Assembly: GCF_009905605.1 (NCBI RefSeq)
Contig: NZ_JAAAKZ010000007.1
Coordinates: forward strand, 62,001 to 126,000
From: Runella sp. CRIBMP
Lineage (GTDB): Bacteria > Bacteroidota > Bacteroidia > Cytophagales > Spirosomataceae
Length of the DNA: 64,000 bases
Direction of reading: 5' to 3'
The notes under the pieces were generated by a model that was not told the origin of the DNA, did not search any database, and saw only the letters and a program-made list of their open reading frames with translations. The position numbers and the translations under genes were made by a program. Positions 55,739-64,000 of this stretch are shown piece by piece; position 1 is the stretch's first letter, and each line of letters starts with the position of its first letter.

Positions 55739-55759
55739 ATTGTCACAAAATGAGACAAT
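55739..55759. promoter_or_regulatory. Candidate operator dyad for the Nudix-type regulator
   Basis: ATTGTCACA-AAA-TGAGACAAT: two 9-bp arms that are reverse complements except for one position. It lies in the 119-bp gap between the divergent regulator and carboxylesterase genes, 21 bp before the esterase ATG. NrtR-family sites are ~21-bp palindromes, so size and place fit; binding is inferred. Confidence 0.55.
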
Positions 55760-55780
55760 GAATAAAATTAACCCAAAAAA

Positions 55781-57415
55781 ATGAAAAGAAAAGGCTATTT
55801 GTTAGGGGTCCTTTGCTTGTTGAGCGGCGCTGTGTTGGCACAAGGAAATAACGCTTTTGCGGTACAGACAACCATCGAAAACGGAATCATTGAAGGAAAT
55901 TACGATACTAAAACGGGCATTCAGACCTACTTTGGCGTACCATTTGCTAAACCACCCGTCGGAAATCTGCGCTGGAAAGCGCCCCAACCCGCCGACAATT
56001 GGCAGGGTGTGAAAGAAACCAAAAAATTTGGCCCGCGCCCTATGCAGAAAATTGTGTTTGGCGATATGAATTCCCGCTCCAACGGACTGAGTGAAGATTG
56101 TCTTTATCTCAATGTTTGGACGCCTGCCAAACGCAACACCAAAGGATTGCCTGTGTTATTGTACTACTACGGAGGTGGTAATGCTGCGGGCGACGGCTCT
56201 GAGCCCCGCTACGATGGTGAGTCAATGGCCAAAAAAGGAATCGTGGTCGTTACGTGCAATTACCGTCTCAATATTTTTGGGTTTTTGGCGCACCCCGAAC
56301 TCTCAGCCGAGGCACCTTATAAAGCATCGGGCAACTATGGAATGTTGGACCAGTCGGCTGCGCTGAAATGGGTGGAGAAAAATATTGCCGCTTTTGGAGG
56401 TGACCCCAAAAAAATAACCATCGCGGGTGAGTCGGCGGGCTCAATTGCCGTCAGTATGCAGATGTCTTCGCCCTTGTCGCGCGGGCTCATCGCGGGCGCC
56501 ATCGGCGAAAGCGGTGCGGGTATTAATCCTACCATGGCTCCTGTCCCTTTGGCCGATGCCGAAAAAATGGGCGTGGATTTCTTGAAAAAATCAGGTGTGG
56601 TAAGCATCAAACAACTGCGGGCGTTGTCGTCAAGAGAGGTTTATGAACTGTTTGATGAATCAAAAATGTTTGGCTTCCCTATCGTGGTTGATGGGTATTT
56701 CCTTCCCAAAACGATTCCTCAAATCTTTGCGGCCAAAGAGCAGGCACAGGTGCCGTTGTTGTTGGGCTGGAACTCCGCCGAAATCCCGGGCATGGCTTTC
56801 ATGCAAGGCCAACCGTATAAAGAGGAAAACTACGTAGCGCGGGTGAAAAAGGAATACCCTAACGATTTTGAAGAAGTGCTGAAACTCTATCCGCATGGTT
56901 CAGAAAAAGAAATTGAACTCTCTGCCACGGCATTGGCCGCCGACCGTTTTATTTCTTATAGTACTTGGAAATGGTTTGATTTACACCGTAACAACAGCGC
57001 CCAGCCCGTATATCGCTATTTATACAGCAAGCTGCGTCCTGAGTTGGTGGATAAATCATTGACTTCAGGTCTAGCGGGAGGAACCGTAAGAGCCGATGGC
57101 CCCGCGCCCAAAGCACCCAAGGCCGTAGGCGCTCCGCACGCATGTGAAATTGAGTATTGCATGGGTAATCTACACCTTGTGAAAGATTATGCTTGGACTG
57201 CCGATGACTATAAAGTCTCGGACACAATGCTCAATTTCTTCGCTAATTTCATTAAAACTGGCAATCCCAACGGCGATAAACTCCCCGAATGGCCCTTTGC
57301 CAAAGCGGGGGATGCTACGCCGCCTGTGATGATTTTGGATACGGAATCCAAAGCCGAAAAAGCGACAAACGATGCGCGTTATTTATTTTTAGACAAAGCC
57401 TACGGGAATAAATAA
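55781..57415 (+). CDS. Exported type-B carboxylesterase (first of two)
   Basis: A 544-aa esterase/lipase of the carboxylesterase (COesterase) family with a signal peptide (MKRKGYLLGVLCLLSGAVLAQG). The fold's landmarks are FGVPFAKPPVGNLRWKAPQP near residue 50, SEDCLYLNVWTP, the oxyanion region YYYGGGNAAGDGSE, the nucleophile elbow GESAGS with Ser218, a probable acid Glu334 (WNSAEIPG), and His453 in PHACEIEY. It heads the rightward cluster and is 40 bp before the second esterase. The family cleaves carboxylic esters such as acetylated or feruloylated sugars; the substrate is unknown. Confidence 0.92.
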   Translation: MKRKGYLLGVLCLLSGAVLAQGNNAFAVQTTIENGIIEGNYDTKTGIQTYFGVPFAKPPVGNLRWKAPQPADNWQGVKETKKFGPRPMQKIVFGDMNSRSNGLSEDCLYLNVWTPAKRNTKGLPVLLYYYGGGNAAGDGSEPRYDGESMAKKGIVVVTCNYRLNIFGFLAHPELSAEAPYKASGNYGMLDQSAALKWVEKNIAAFGGDPKKITIAGESAGSIAVSMQMSSPLSRGLIAGAIGESGAGINPTMAPVPLADAEKMGVDFLKKSGVVSIKQLRALSSREVYELFDESKMFGFPIVVDGYFLPKTIPQIFAAKEQAQVPLLLGWNSAEIPGMAFMQGQPYKEENYVARVKKEYPNDFEEVLKLYPHGSEKEIELSATALAADRFISYSTWKWFDLHRNNSAQPVYRYLYSKLRPELVDKSLTSGLAGGTVRADGPAPKAPKAVGAPHACEIEYCMGNLHLVKDYAWTADDYKVSDTMLNFFANFIKTGNPNGDKLPEWPFAKAGDATPPVMILDTESKAEKATNDARYLFLDKAYGNK

Positions 57416-57455
57416 CGAATCAATTTAACCTATCAGTTTTACAACTTATTAAACA

Positions 57456-59066
57456 ATGAAAAGACTCATTTTTCCACTTTTGCTGGCCGCAACTTGTGTG
57501 TCACAACCTATGCAGGCCCAACTTCAAACGGGCGAAAATGTAGCCGTGACCAACACCGACGCGGGCAAAGTGAGAGGCTATATTCACAACGGAATCTTTA
57601 CGTATAAAGGTATACCGTATGCTGAAGCCAAACGTTTTGAAGCACCCCAAAAGCCAAAGCCTTGGAGCAATGTACGCAGCTCAATGACCTACGGCCCCGT
57701 GGCTCCGCTCATGGATCCAACGACGACTGTGATGGACGAATCTGAGTTTGTTTTTAACCACAATTGGGGCTATACAAGCGAAGACTGTATGCGCATCAAT
57801 GTATGGACTCCTGGCATAAACGACGGCAAAAAACGGCCTGTATTATTTTGGATTCACGGGGGAGGTTTTACGGCAGGTTCTTCGCAAGAATTGCCTTCGT
57901 ACGATGGGGAGAATCTGGCTAAAAAAGGGGATGTTGTCGTGGTTTCTATCAACCACCGCTTAAATATCTTGGGTTATTTGGATTTATCGGCCTACGGTGA
58001 TAAGTACAAACAATCGGCCAATTTGAGCGTATTGGACATGAAAGCCGCTTTGGAATGGGTAAAAACAAACATTTCAAACTTTGGCGGTGACCCCAACAAC
58101 GTAACCATCTTCGGGCAGTCGGGTGGAGGAGCGAAAGTAAACACCCTGATGGCGATGCCATCTGCCAAAGGTTTATTCCACAAAGCCATCAACCAAAGTG
58201 GGTCGTTTCGCGCGGCCATGCTCGACAAAAAAACAACCCAAGCCATTGGTGCAGAAGTGCTTAAAGAACTTAACATTGCTGCTGACAAAGTGGACGATGT
58301 TCAGAATGTGCCTTTCCAAACCCTGAGCGACGCAGGCAAAAAAGCCCTCAAAACCATCGCCGACAAAATGAAAGCAGAAGGCAAACCTGTGATTGGGTTT
58401 GGTTTGAGCTGGGGGCCAAGTGTGGACGGTGAGGTTCTCCCTTATCAATTGTTTTCAAATGAAGCTTTTGAGTTATCAAAAAACACTCCTTTGCTCATTG
58501 GCACAACAAAGAATGAATTCGCGGTTTTTAGAGGAAGTGTACCTACAAATAGTACTGAAGTACAGGTATTGGAAGCAGTCAAAAAAACATATGGTGACAA
58601 CGCCGATGCGTATATCGCTGCGGCAAAGAAAGCTTTCCCCGAAGATACAAAGCCATCGGCCGTTTTGGACATTGACGTGATGTTTCGTCCTGGGGCAGTG
58701 GTGCAGGCCAAGCAAAAGTCGTCATTGGCAGGGGGGGCACCCGTTTATATGTTCATGTTTACTTGGCAGTCGCCTGTGATGGACGGAAAATACAAAGCTG
58801 TTCACTGTATGGAAATTCCGTTTGTCTTCAACAACATTGCGCGCTGTGAAGAAATGACGGGCGGCGGGAAAGAGGCGTACGTGTTGGCTGATAAAATAAG
58901 CCAATCGTGGATTAATTTCGCCAAAACAGGCAATCCAAACCATGCAGGGCTTCCAAAATGGGAACCTTATACGGCGGAGAAAGGAACAACGATGTTTTTC
59001 GACAATAAGTGTAACATTCGTTATCACCACGACGAAGAATTATTGAAGGTCGTTGCTCCCCAATAA
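57456..59066 (+). CDS. Exported type-B carboxylesterase (second of two)
   Basis: A 536-aa paralogue of the preceding gene with a signal peptide (MKRLIFPLLLAATCVSQPMQ). It has FTYKGIPYAEAKRFEAPQ, SEDCMRINVWTPG, the oxyanion region FWIHGGGFTAGSSQ and the nucleophile elbow FGQSGGGA with Ser222 (Gly-Gln-Ser rather than Gly-Glu-Ser). The His is probably in VHCMEIPFVFNN. The two esterases share only the family pattern, so they are probably an old duplication or independent recruits with different substrates. The in-frame end at 59066 is followed by ~145 bp before the next gene. Confidence 0.92.
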   Translation: MKRLIFPLLLAATCVSQPMQAQLQTGENVAVTNTDAGKVRGYIHNGIFTYKGIPYAEAKRFEAPQKPKPWSNVRSSMTYGPVAPLMDPTTTVMDESEFVFNHNWGYTSEDCMRINVWTPGINDGKKRPVLFWIHGGGFTAGSSQELPSYDGENLAKKGDVVVVSINHRLNILGYLDLSAYGDKYKQSANLSVLDMKAALEWVKTNISNFGGDPNNVTIFGQSGGGAKVNTLMAMPSAKGLFHKAINQSGSFRAAMLDKKTTQAIGAEVLKELNIAADKVDDVQNVPFQTLSDAGKKALKTIADKMKAEGKPVIGFGLSWGPSVDGEVLPYQLFSNEAFELSKNTPLLIGTTKNEFAVFRGSVPTNSTEVQVLEAVKKTYGDNADAYIAAAKKAFPEDTKPSAVLDIDVMFRPGAVVQAKQKSSLAGGAPVYMFMFTWQSPVMDGKYKAVHCMEIPFVFNNIARCEEMTGGGKEAYVLADKISQSWINFAKTGNPNHAGLPKWEPYTAEKGTTMFFDNKCNIRYHHDEELLKVVAPQ

Positions 59067-59211
59067 TTTTTTCTTACCTATCAAAGTTCAATTCGTTTCG
59101 TCACCGTCAGAGGGTTGCAAAATTCACTGGCGGTGTCATTTAATGTTAAAAACGACATTGTTTATTCAAGAAAAAGGCAGATTCCACTCAATTAAACTTC
59201 CCTTTCAAAAC

Positions 59212-60402
59212 ATGAAAAAATCGTTTGTTTTACTTTTTAGCTTAGTATTGAGCCACTTAGCTTTTACGCAAGAAGCTCTTTTCAATGCCGCCGACCTAAA
59301 GTCGCCCGAAATCAATGCGGATAAAACGGTTACGTTCCGCTTTTTTGCCCCAAAAGCAGACTCTGTTTTTATAACAGGTGATTTTCTGCCTACCATGAAA
59401 GTCAAATCACGTTTTGGTTTGGTGGATGTGCCCAAACCTGCTTTGATGCAAAAAGATGCCAAAGGTGTCTGGACTTTTACTTCCGACGCCCTCGCCCCTG
59501 AATTGTATTCGTATTCGTTCACGGTGGACGGGCTTCGTAGCATCGACCCCAACAACCCGTTTTTAAACCGTGACGTAGCAACTGTTACTAATATTTTTAT
59601 AGTCGGAGGGCCGCAGGCTGACTATTACAAGGTTAATGATATTCCTCACGGCAGTGTCACCCGACGTTGGTACGACTCACCAGGTCTGGGCATCGACCGC
59701 CGAATTACTATCTACACTCCCCCAGGTTATGAAAGTAGCAACGCTACCTATCCTGTGCTTTATTTATTACACGGCGCAGGTGGAGATGAAGAGGCTTGGA
59801 TAGCCCTCGGACGCACTGCCCAAATCATGGATAATCTGATAGCCCAAGGCAAAGCAAAACCAATGATTGTGGTAATGCCCAACGGGAATGCCTCGCAAGA
59901 TGCCGCCCCTGGCGAAGGGAACACAGGCTTCTACAAACCGCAATTTATGGCACCTCGTACCATGGAAGGCTCTTATGAAGCGGCTTTTATGGACATTGTA
60001 AAATTTGTAGAAAAAAACTACCGAGTGAATGCTAAAAAAGAAAGTAGAGCCATTTCGGGTTTATCCATGGGAGGCTTTCATTCAATGCACATTTCAAGAT
60101 TTTATCCAAACACCTTCGACTACGTGGGCTTGTTTTCCGCTGCCATTATGCCTCGTGAAGATGCCACCGCAAAGGTGTATAGCAACATTGATGAAACCTT
60201 GAAAGTGCAAAAAGAAAACGGTACCAAGCTCTATTGGATAGCAATTGGTAAAACAGATTTTCTTTATCAAGCCAATGTAGATTTTCGTAAAAAATTAGAT
60301 GGCATGGGTATGAAATACGAATATGTAGAATCGGAAGGTGGGCATATTTGGAGAAACTGGCGGGTATATTTAACCCAATTTGTTCCGAAATTATTTAATT
60401 AA
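59212..60402 (+). CDS. Exported CE1/esterase-D-type esterase with N-terminal beta-sandwich
   Basis: A 396-aa exported protein (MKKSFVLLFSLVLSHLAFTQ). Residues ~25-125 form an early-set/CBM48-like sandwich (TVTFRFFAPKADSVFITGDF), and the rest is an alpha/beta hydrolase of the feruloyl-esterase/esterase D group: RITIYTPPGYESSNATYPVL, LYLLHGAGGDEEAW, and GLSMGG with nucleophile Ser285. The final His is probably in SEGGHIWRNW. This layout is that of xylan/feruloyl esterases and some glycan deacylases. I start at 59212 since a long upstream frame (from 59053) would bury the signal peptide. Confidence 0.88.
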   Translation: MKKSFVLLFSLVLSHLAFTQEALFNAADLKSPEINADKTVTFRFFAPKADSVFITGDFLPTMKVKSRFGLVDVPKPALMQKDAKGVWTFTSDALAPELYSYSFTVDGLRSIDPNNPFLNRDVATVTNIFIVGGPQADYYKVNDIPHGSVTRRWYDSPGLGIDRRITIYTPPGYESSNATYPVLYLLHGAGGDEEAWIALGRTAQIMDNLIAQGKAKPMIVVMPNGNASQDAAPGEGNTGFYKPQFMAPRTMEGSYEAAFMDIVKFVEKNYRVNAKKESRAISGLSMGGFHSMHISRFYPNTFDYVGLFSAAIMPREDATAKVYSNIDETLKVQKENGTKLYWIAIGKTDFLYQANVDFRKKLDGMGMKYEYVESEGGHIWRNWRVYLTQFVPKLFN

Positions 60403-60478
60403 TCAGGAAAAGATAGGCACGTTTTTCTTTTATTAAAAACTTACAAAACCTTCATTCATTATCAAATCCCAATCATCA

Positions 60479-61477
60479 ATGAATACACAAATATCCCGCC
60501 GCGATTTTATGGCAATGGCTTCGCTCACCGCAATGGGTGGATTAATGAATTTCAACAAAGCATGGGCATTAGGCGAGAAACCTAACTCTAAATTCAAAGG
60601 AGTTCAGATTGGGGCCATTACTTATTCGTTTCGCAGTATGCCCCACGACGTCGATAAATTAATCCAATTTTGCATTGATTCTAACCTGAGTGCCATCGAA
60701 TTGATGGGAGATTCGGTGGAAGAATACGCTGGAAAACCAAAATCGCCGGTTCGGATGGGTCCCCCGCCCGCAGGAGGTGGACGCCCGCAACTGACCGACG
60801 AACAACGCGCTCAGTTGGCGGAGTACAACAAGCAGGTAGCCGAATGGCGCAGTACGGTTTCGATGGATAAATTTAAAGAGGTGCGTAAAAAATTCGACAA
60901 GGCAGGTATCTCTATCTATGCTTTCAAACCTAACGCTTTTGGGGTAAACAACACCGACGCCGAAGTAGAATACGGTATGAAAGTAGCCAAAGTCTTGGGA
61001 GCAACTTCGGTGACACTAGAACTACCCACCGATCCAAAACAGACGCAACGTTTGGGTGATTTGGGGGCTAAAAACAAGGTGTATGTAGGTTATCACAACC
61101 ACACCCAAGCTACTGATACCCTGTGGGATAACGCACTAAGCCAATCTCCTTACAACTCTATCAATTTTGACTGTGGGCACTACCTTGCAGCGGGGGGCAA
61201 AAACACCAAAGAAGCGCTCATGAAATTTATCGAAAACAAACACGACCGTATTTCGACGATGCACCTCAAAGACCGCACTACGCCCGAACACGGCGCAGGC
61301 AACTTGGTTTGGGGAACGGGCGATACGCCTATTCGTGAAATATTGTTGATGATTCGTGACCGCAAATATAAATTCCCCGTTTCGGTGGAGCTTGAGTATC
61401 AAATTCCCGAAGGCTCGGATGCTGTCAAAGAAGTAGCAAAATGCGTTGCTTTTGCCAAAAATATTTTGATGAGCTAA
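60479..61477 (+). CDS. Exported sugar phosphate isomerase/epimerase-like (xylose isomerase-type TIM barrel) protein
   Basis: A 332-aa protein with a Tat-like start (MNTQISRRDFMAMASLTAMG). The TIM-barrel/AP-endonuclease-2 fold is visible in VQIGAITYSFRSMPHDVDKL, LSAIELMGDSVEEYAG, NKVYVGYHNHTQATDTLWD, SINFDCGHYLAAGGKN, STMHLKDR and VSVELEYQIPEGSDAVKE. The His, Asp and Glu in these phrases form the usual metal site. A Pro/Gly/Gln-rich insert (~residues 90-115) is unusual. Such exported relatives occur in many Bacteroidota gut- and plant-glycan clusters. The reaction is not known, and its place between esterases suggests a role in glycan or aglycone breakdown. Confidence 0.85.
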   Translation: MNTQISRRDFMAMASLTAMGGLMNFNKAWALGEKPNSKFKGVQIGAITYSFRSMPHDVDKLIQFCIDSNLSAIELMGDSVEEYAGKPKSPVRMGPPPAGGGRPQLTDEQRAQLAEYNKQVAEWRSTVSMDKFKEVRKKFDKAGISIYAFKPNAFGVNNTDAEVEYGMKVAKVLGATSVTLELPTDPKQTQRLGDLGAKNKVYVGYHNHTQATDTLWDNALSQSPYNSINFDCGHYLAAGGKNTKEALMKFIENKHDRISTMHLKDRTTPEHGAGNLVWGTGDTPIREILLMIRDRKYKFPVSVELEYQIPEGSDAVKEVAKCVAFAKNILMS

Positions 61478-61543
61478 GGCATTTTTTGTCAAACCGACGA
61501 TGGGACGTGGACGCCCGTATGGGTATCTGCCGCTCCTACTCAC

Positions 61544-61579
61544 CCTCCCGAAAGTTTTAAACTTTCGGGAGGTTTTTTT
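61544..61579 (+). terminator. Terminator within the catabolic cluster
   Basis: CCTCCCGAAAGTTT (61544-61557) and AAACTTTCGGGAGG (61559-61572) form a near-perfect 14-bp palindrome, followed by seven T. It splits the cluster into at least two transcripts. Confidence 0.88.
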
Positions 61580-61593
61580 AATAAACTAACCCG

Positions 61594-62622
61594 ATGAAAA
61601 AAATACTCTTTTTACTCCTAATCTTTAACTCCTCCGTCGGGGTGCAGGGAGCTTTTGCCCAATCTGGCAAAGTTGTCAGCTTTGTCCTCAACTCCCAAGC
61701 CCTACAAAACACAGGAGGCGAAGACCCTAATCGTAAGGTTTCAGTCTATCTTCCACCCAATTACGACGCATCTACGCAACGTTATCCCGTTATTTATTAC
61801 TTGCACGGCTTCATGGGAAAAGACAATATTTTCCCCCAAATGCAAGCCATCCTCGACGAAGGCATCAAACGCAACAAAATTCGTCCCTTCATTTTTGTAC
61901 AAGCCGATCATTACACACTTTACGAGGGTAGTTTTTACTCAAATTCATCATTGACTGGCAACTGGGATGAGTTTGAATCCAAAGAACTGGTCGAATACGT
62001 GGACAAAAATTTCCGAACCCTTGCCACTCGCGAAAGCCGTGGAATAGCAGGCCACTCGATGGGTGGTTACGGGGCGTTCAAGATTGGGATGTTGCATCCC
62101 GAAGTGTTTAGTAGCATCTATGCCCTAAGCCCAGGTTTATTGGCCATGGTCAAAGAATTTGGTCCCAACAGCCCCTCATTCAAAGAAGTTCAAAACGTAA
62201 AAACGCAAGAAGATTTAAAGAAAACCTATTATCCAAAAGTATTGGTGGCCGTAGGTCGTGCGTGGTCGCCAAACCCAAACAAACCACCGTTTTACTGTGA
62301 TTTCCCATTTAGCTACGAAGGTGATAAAATGATAGTTAATCAGGCGGTTTTGGAGAAATGGGAAGCTAATATGCCTGTCTATATGGTCAACAAATACGCG
62401 GATAATCTACGAAAAATGACCGCTATTAAACTTGACTGGGGGCGAAATGACTCACCCCGTTTTCCCGTTCAAATTGGAATGCTGAGTCAGCGGTTAGAGA
62501 ACTTGGGTATCAATCACTTTGCCGAAGAATACATTGGCGACCACGGCAATAAAATCTGGTCTCCAGACGGTCGTGTTTTGAATGATTTGTTACCGTTTTT
62601 TAATGATTATTTGAAATTTTGA
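61594..62622 (+). CDS. Exported alpha/beta-hydrolase esterase
   Basis: A 342-aa exported protein (MKKILFLLLIFNSSVGVQGA, then FAQ). It has KVSVYLPPNYDAS and YPVIYYLHGFMGKDNIF (oxyanion side), then GIAGHSMGGYGAFKIGMLHP with nucleophile Ser155. The likely His is in EEYIGDHGNKIW near the C-terminus. It is an esterase-D/CE1-type enzyme without the N-terminal sandwich of the gene at 59212. The sulfatase gene follows 13 bp later, so the two should be co-transcribed and possibly act on the same molecule. Confidence 0.88.
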   Translation: MKKILFLLLIFNSSVGVQGAFAQSGKVVSFVLNSQALQNTGGEDPNRKVSVYLPPNYDASTQRYPVIYYLHGFMGKDNIFPQMQAILDEGIKRNKIRPFIFVQADHYTLYEGSFYSNSSLTGNWDEFESKELVEYVDKNFRTLATRESRGIAGHSMGGYGAFKIGMLHPEVFSSIYALSPGLLAMVKEFGPNSPSFKEVQNVKTQEDLKKTYYPKVLVAVGRAWSPNPNKPPFYCDFPFSYEGDKMIVNQAVLEKWEANMPVYMVNKYADNLRKMTAIKLDWGRNDSPRFPVQIGMLSQRLENLGINHFAEEYIGDHGNKIWSPDGRVLNDLLPFFNDYLKF

Positions 62623-62635
62623 TAAGCTAGTATTC

Positions 62636-64000
62636 ATGAAAAAAATCACCATTTCTATCGCTGCCGTGGCTGTTATTGCTATTGGTATGCTTTCATTCAG
62701 GCAAGCCTTCGAGAAAAATCGCCAACAGGCAACACGCCGTCCCAATATCGTCTTCATTATGTCAGACGACCATGCATATCAGGCGATTTCGGCGTATAGC
62801 AACCGACTTACCCAAACCCCCAACATCGACCGAATTGCCAAGGAAGGGATGCTTTTTAGCAATGCCTGTGTTACCAACTCCATTTGCGCGCCATCGAGAG
62901 CCGTGATTTTGACAGGAAAACACAGTCACTTAAACGGAAAAATCGACAATAATTTTCCGTTTGACACAACCAATATGACTTTCCCCCAGCTTCTTCAAGC
63001 CAATGGCTACGAGACGGCGATGTTCGGGAAATTACACTTTGGAAATAGTCCCAAAGGGTTTGACGAGTTTAAGATTTTGCCCGACCAAGGTGATTATTAC
63101 AACCCTGACTTTATCACCAAAAAAGAGGGTAAAAAGAAAATTATGGGCTATGTCACAGACATCATCACCGACCTGACGCTCAACTGGCTCAAAAAAGAGC
63201 GTAACCCAGAAAAACCGTTCTTTTTGGCTTATTTGCATAAAGCGCCTCACCGCGAATGGCTTCCTGCCGAACGCCACTTCAAGGAATTTATCAACAAAAA
63301 ATTTCCTGAACCTGCCACGCTTTTTGACAATTATGAAGGTCGCGGAAGTGCCTCTAAGCAAGCCGAAATGAACCTTCTAACGCACATGAACTGGGCGGGT
63401 GATTCTAAAATCAAGCCCGAAAACATGGATAAATTGGGCATCAAAGAGTCGCATCCCTACGATAAACGTAATTATAACTACACCGTTGGTCGAATGAATG
63501 CCGAACAGCGCAAAGTGTGGGATGCAACCTACGACAAAATGAACGAAGAGTTCATCAAAAATTATCCCAAAATGAGTGAAACCGACAAAATGAAATGGCG
63601 GTACCAGCGCTACATGCAAGATTATTTGGGCTGTATCGCCTCGGTAGATGAAGGCGTCGGCAAGGTTTTAGACTTTTTGAAAGAGAATGGCTTGGAAGAA
63701 AATACCATTGTCGTTTACACCTCCGACCAAGGTTTTTATTTGGGTGAGCACGGCTGGTTTGACAAGCGCTTTATTTTTGATGAATCGTTCAAAACTCCTT
63801 TGTTAATAAAGTGGCCTGGTGTGATAAAAGCAGGGTCAAAAAATAGCCAAATGGTTCAAAATCTGGACTATGCCCAAACGTTTTTGGAGGCTGCGGGTGT
63901 AAAACCTCCTGCTGATATGCAGGGCGAAAGCCTGATTCCTATTTTTAAGGGCCAAGGCAAAAATTTCAGGGATGCGGCTTATTACCATTATTACGAATAT
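62636..64000 (+). CDS. Sulfatase, 3' end cut by the window
   Basis: An open frame of 455 codons from the ATG at 62636 to the window edge. The N-terminus is a signal peptide (MKKITISIAAVAVIAIGMLS). The sulfatase signature is present: NIVFIMSDDHAYQ (metal Asp44 and Asp45), then C84-A-P-S-R88, where Cys84 would be changed to formylglycine, followed by TGKHSHLNGKI. Later parts include YTSDQGFYLGEHGWFDKRF and FDESFKTPLLIKWPG. It probably removes sulfate from a polysaccharide in the periplasm. An anaerobic or aerobic sulfatase-maturing enzyme must be encoded elsewhere. Confidence 0.92.
   Translation, partial: MKKITISIAAVAVIAIGMLSFRQAFEKNRQQATRRPNIVFIMSDDHAYQAISAYSNRLTQTPNIDRIAKEGMLFSNACVTNSICAPSRAVILTGKHSHLNGKIDNNFPFDTTNMTFPQLLQANGYETAMFGKLHFGNSPKGFDEFKILPDQGDYYNPDFITKKEGKKKIMGYVTDIITDLTLNWLKKERNPEKPFFLAYLHKAPHREWLPAERHFKEFINKKFPEPATLFDNYEGRGSASKQAEMNLLTHMNWAGDSKIKPENMDKLGIKESHPYDKRNYNYTVGRMNAEQRKVWDATYDKMNEEFIKNYPKMSETDKMKWRYQRYMQDYLGCIASVDEGVGKVLDFLKENGLEENTIVVYTSDQGFYLGEHGWFDKRFIFDESFKTPLLIKWPGVIKAGSKNSQMVQNLDYAQTFLEAAGVKPPADMQGESLIPIFKGQGKNFRDAAYYHYYEY

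Overview
The window looks like chromosomal DNA of a Bacteroidota bacterium of the Cytophagales, probably a Spirosomaceae (Runella-like) species. This is inferred from gene content: a DUF4293 protein, a long RecQ, ELWxTDGT-repeat and coathanger-type C-terminal surface domains, propeller/Y_Y_Y sensor kinases, and GH3-beta-lactamase and HEAT-cytochrome fusions. The best promoters fit the Bacteroidota pattern (TTG or TTTG, 18-20 nt, TAnnTTTG), and starts rarely carry a Shine-Dalgarno sequence. I could not do a database comparison. No tRNA, rRNA, CRISPR array or origin was seen.

Layout. 1-9.7 kb: housekeeping genes (a partial secreted hydrolase, folK, an FAD amine oxidase, yifB/comM, a DUF4293 membrane protein, recQ, purD, ricT-like). 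9.7-10.3 kb: noncoding DNA with a probable IS orfA remnant and a clear promoter. 10.3-16.7 kb: a 1013-aa ELW-repeat secreted protein and a GH3-beta-lactamase fusion. 16.7-18.05 kb: a graveyard made of a broken antitoxin, a 43-aa zeta-toxin stub and a frameshifted DUF1016 nuclease. 18-37 kb: a TPR adenylate cyclase, lipoproteins, a WYL regulator with VOC and GyrI-like genes, a JmjC/cupin protein, a phosphohexomutase, a periplasmic-binding-like protein, hemL, a YdcZ transporter, a heparinase II/III-type lyase and a large lipoprotein cytochrome.

37-49 kb is the accessory part. It holds a 1745-aa SF1 helicase with a DUF559/Vsr-type nuclease domain (the layout of the Hhe anti-phage protein), a truncated GxxExxY gene beside iterated ATCCGT motifs, a LamG/beta-helix surface protein, and three tandem tail-fibre-like surface genes. 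At 48.7-53.2 kb a lone LytTR regulator and a response regulator/propeller-kinase pair diverge from a region with two mirror-image promoters, each abutted by the same palindrome TCACCC-N4-GGGTGA. 53.4-64 kb: a TrpB2-type enzyme, a Nudix-like (NrtR-type) regulator with a degenerate Nudix box, and a divergent, co-directional catabolic cluster of two type-B carboxylesterases, a CE1-like esterase, a sugar isomerase-like protein, another esterase and a sulfatase cut by the window end.

How the genes work together. The 55-64 kb cluster reads as a periplasmic system that removes ester and sulfate groups from glycans or natural products, probably controlled by the Nudix-like regulator through a 21-bp dyad just upstream of the first esterase. 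The most unusual items are the mirror-image regulatory region at 49.08-49.20 kb, the eleven-unit inverted heptamer repeat between purD and ricT, the Hhe-like helicase-nuclease beside the GxxExxY fragment, and the decayed toxin-antitoxin/nuclease cluster.
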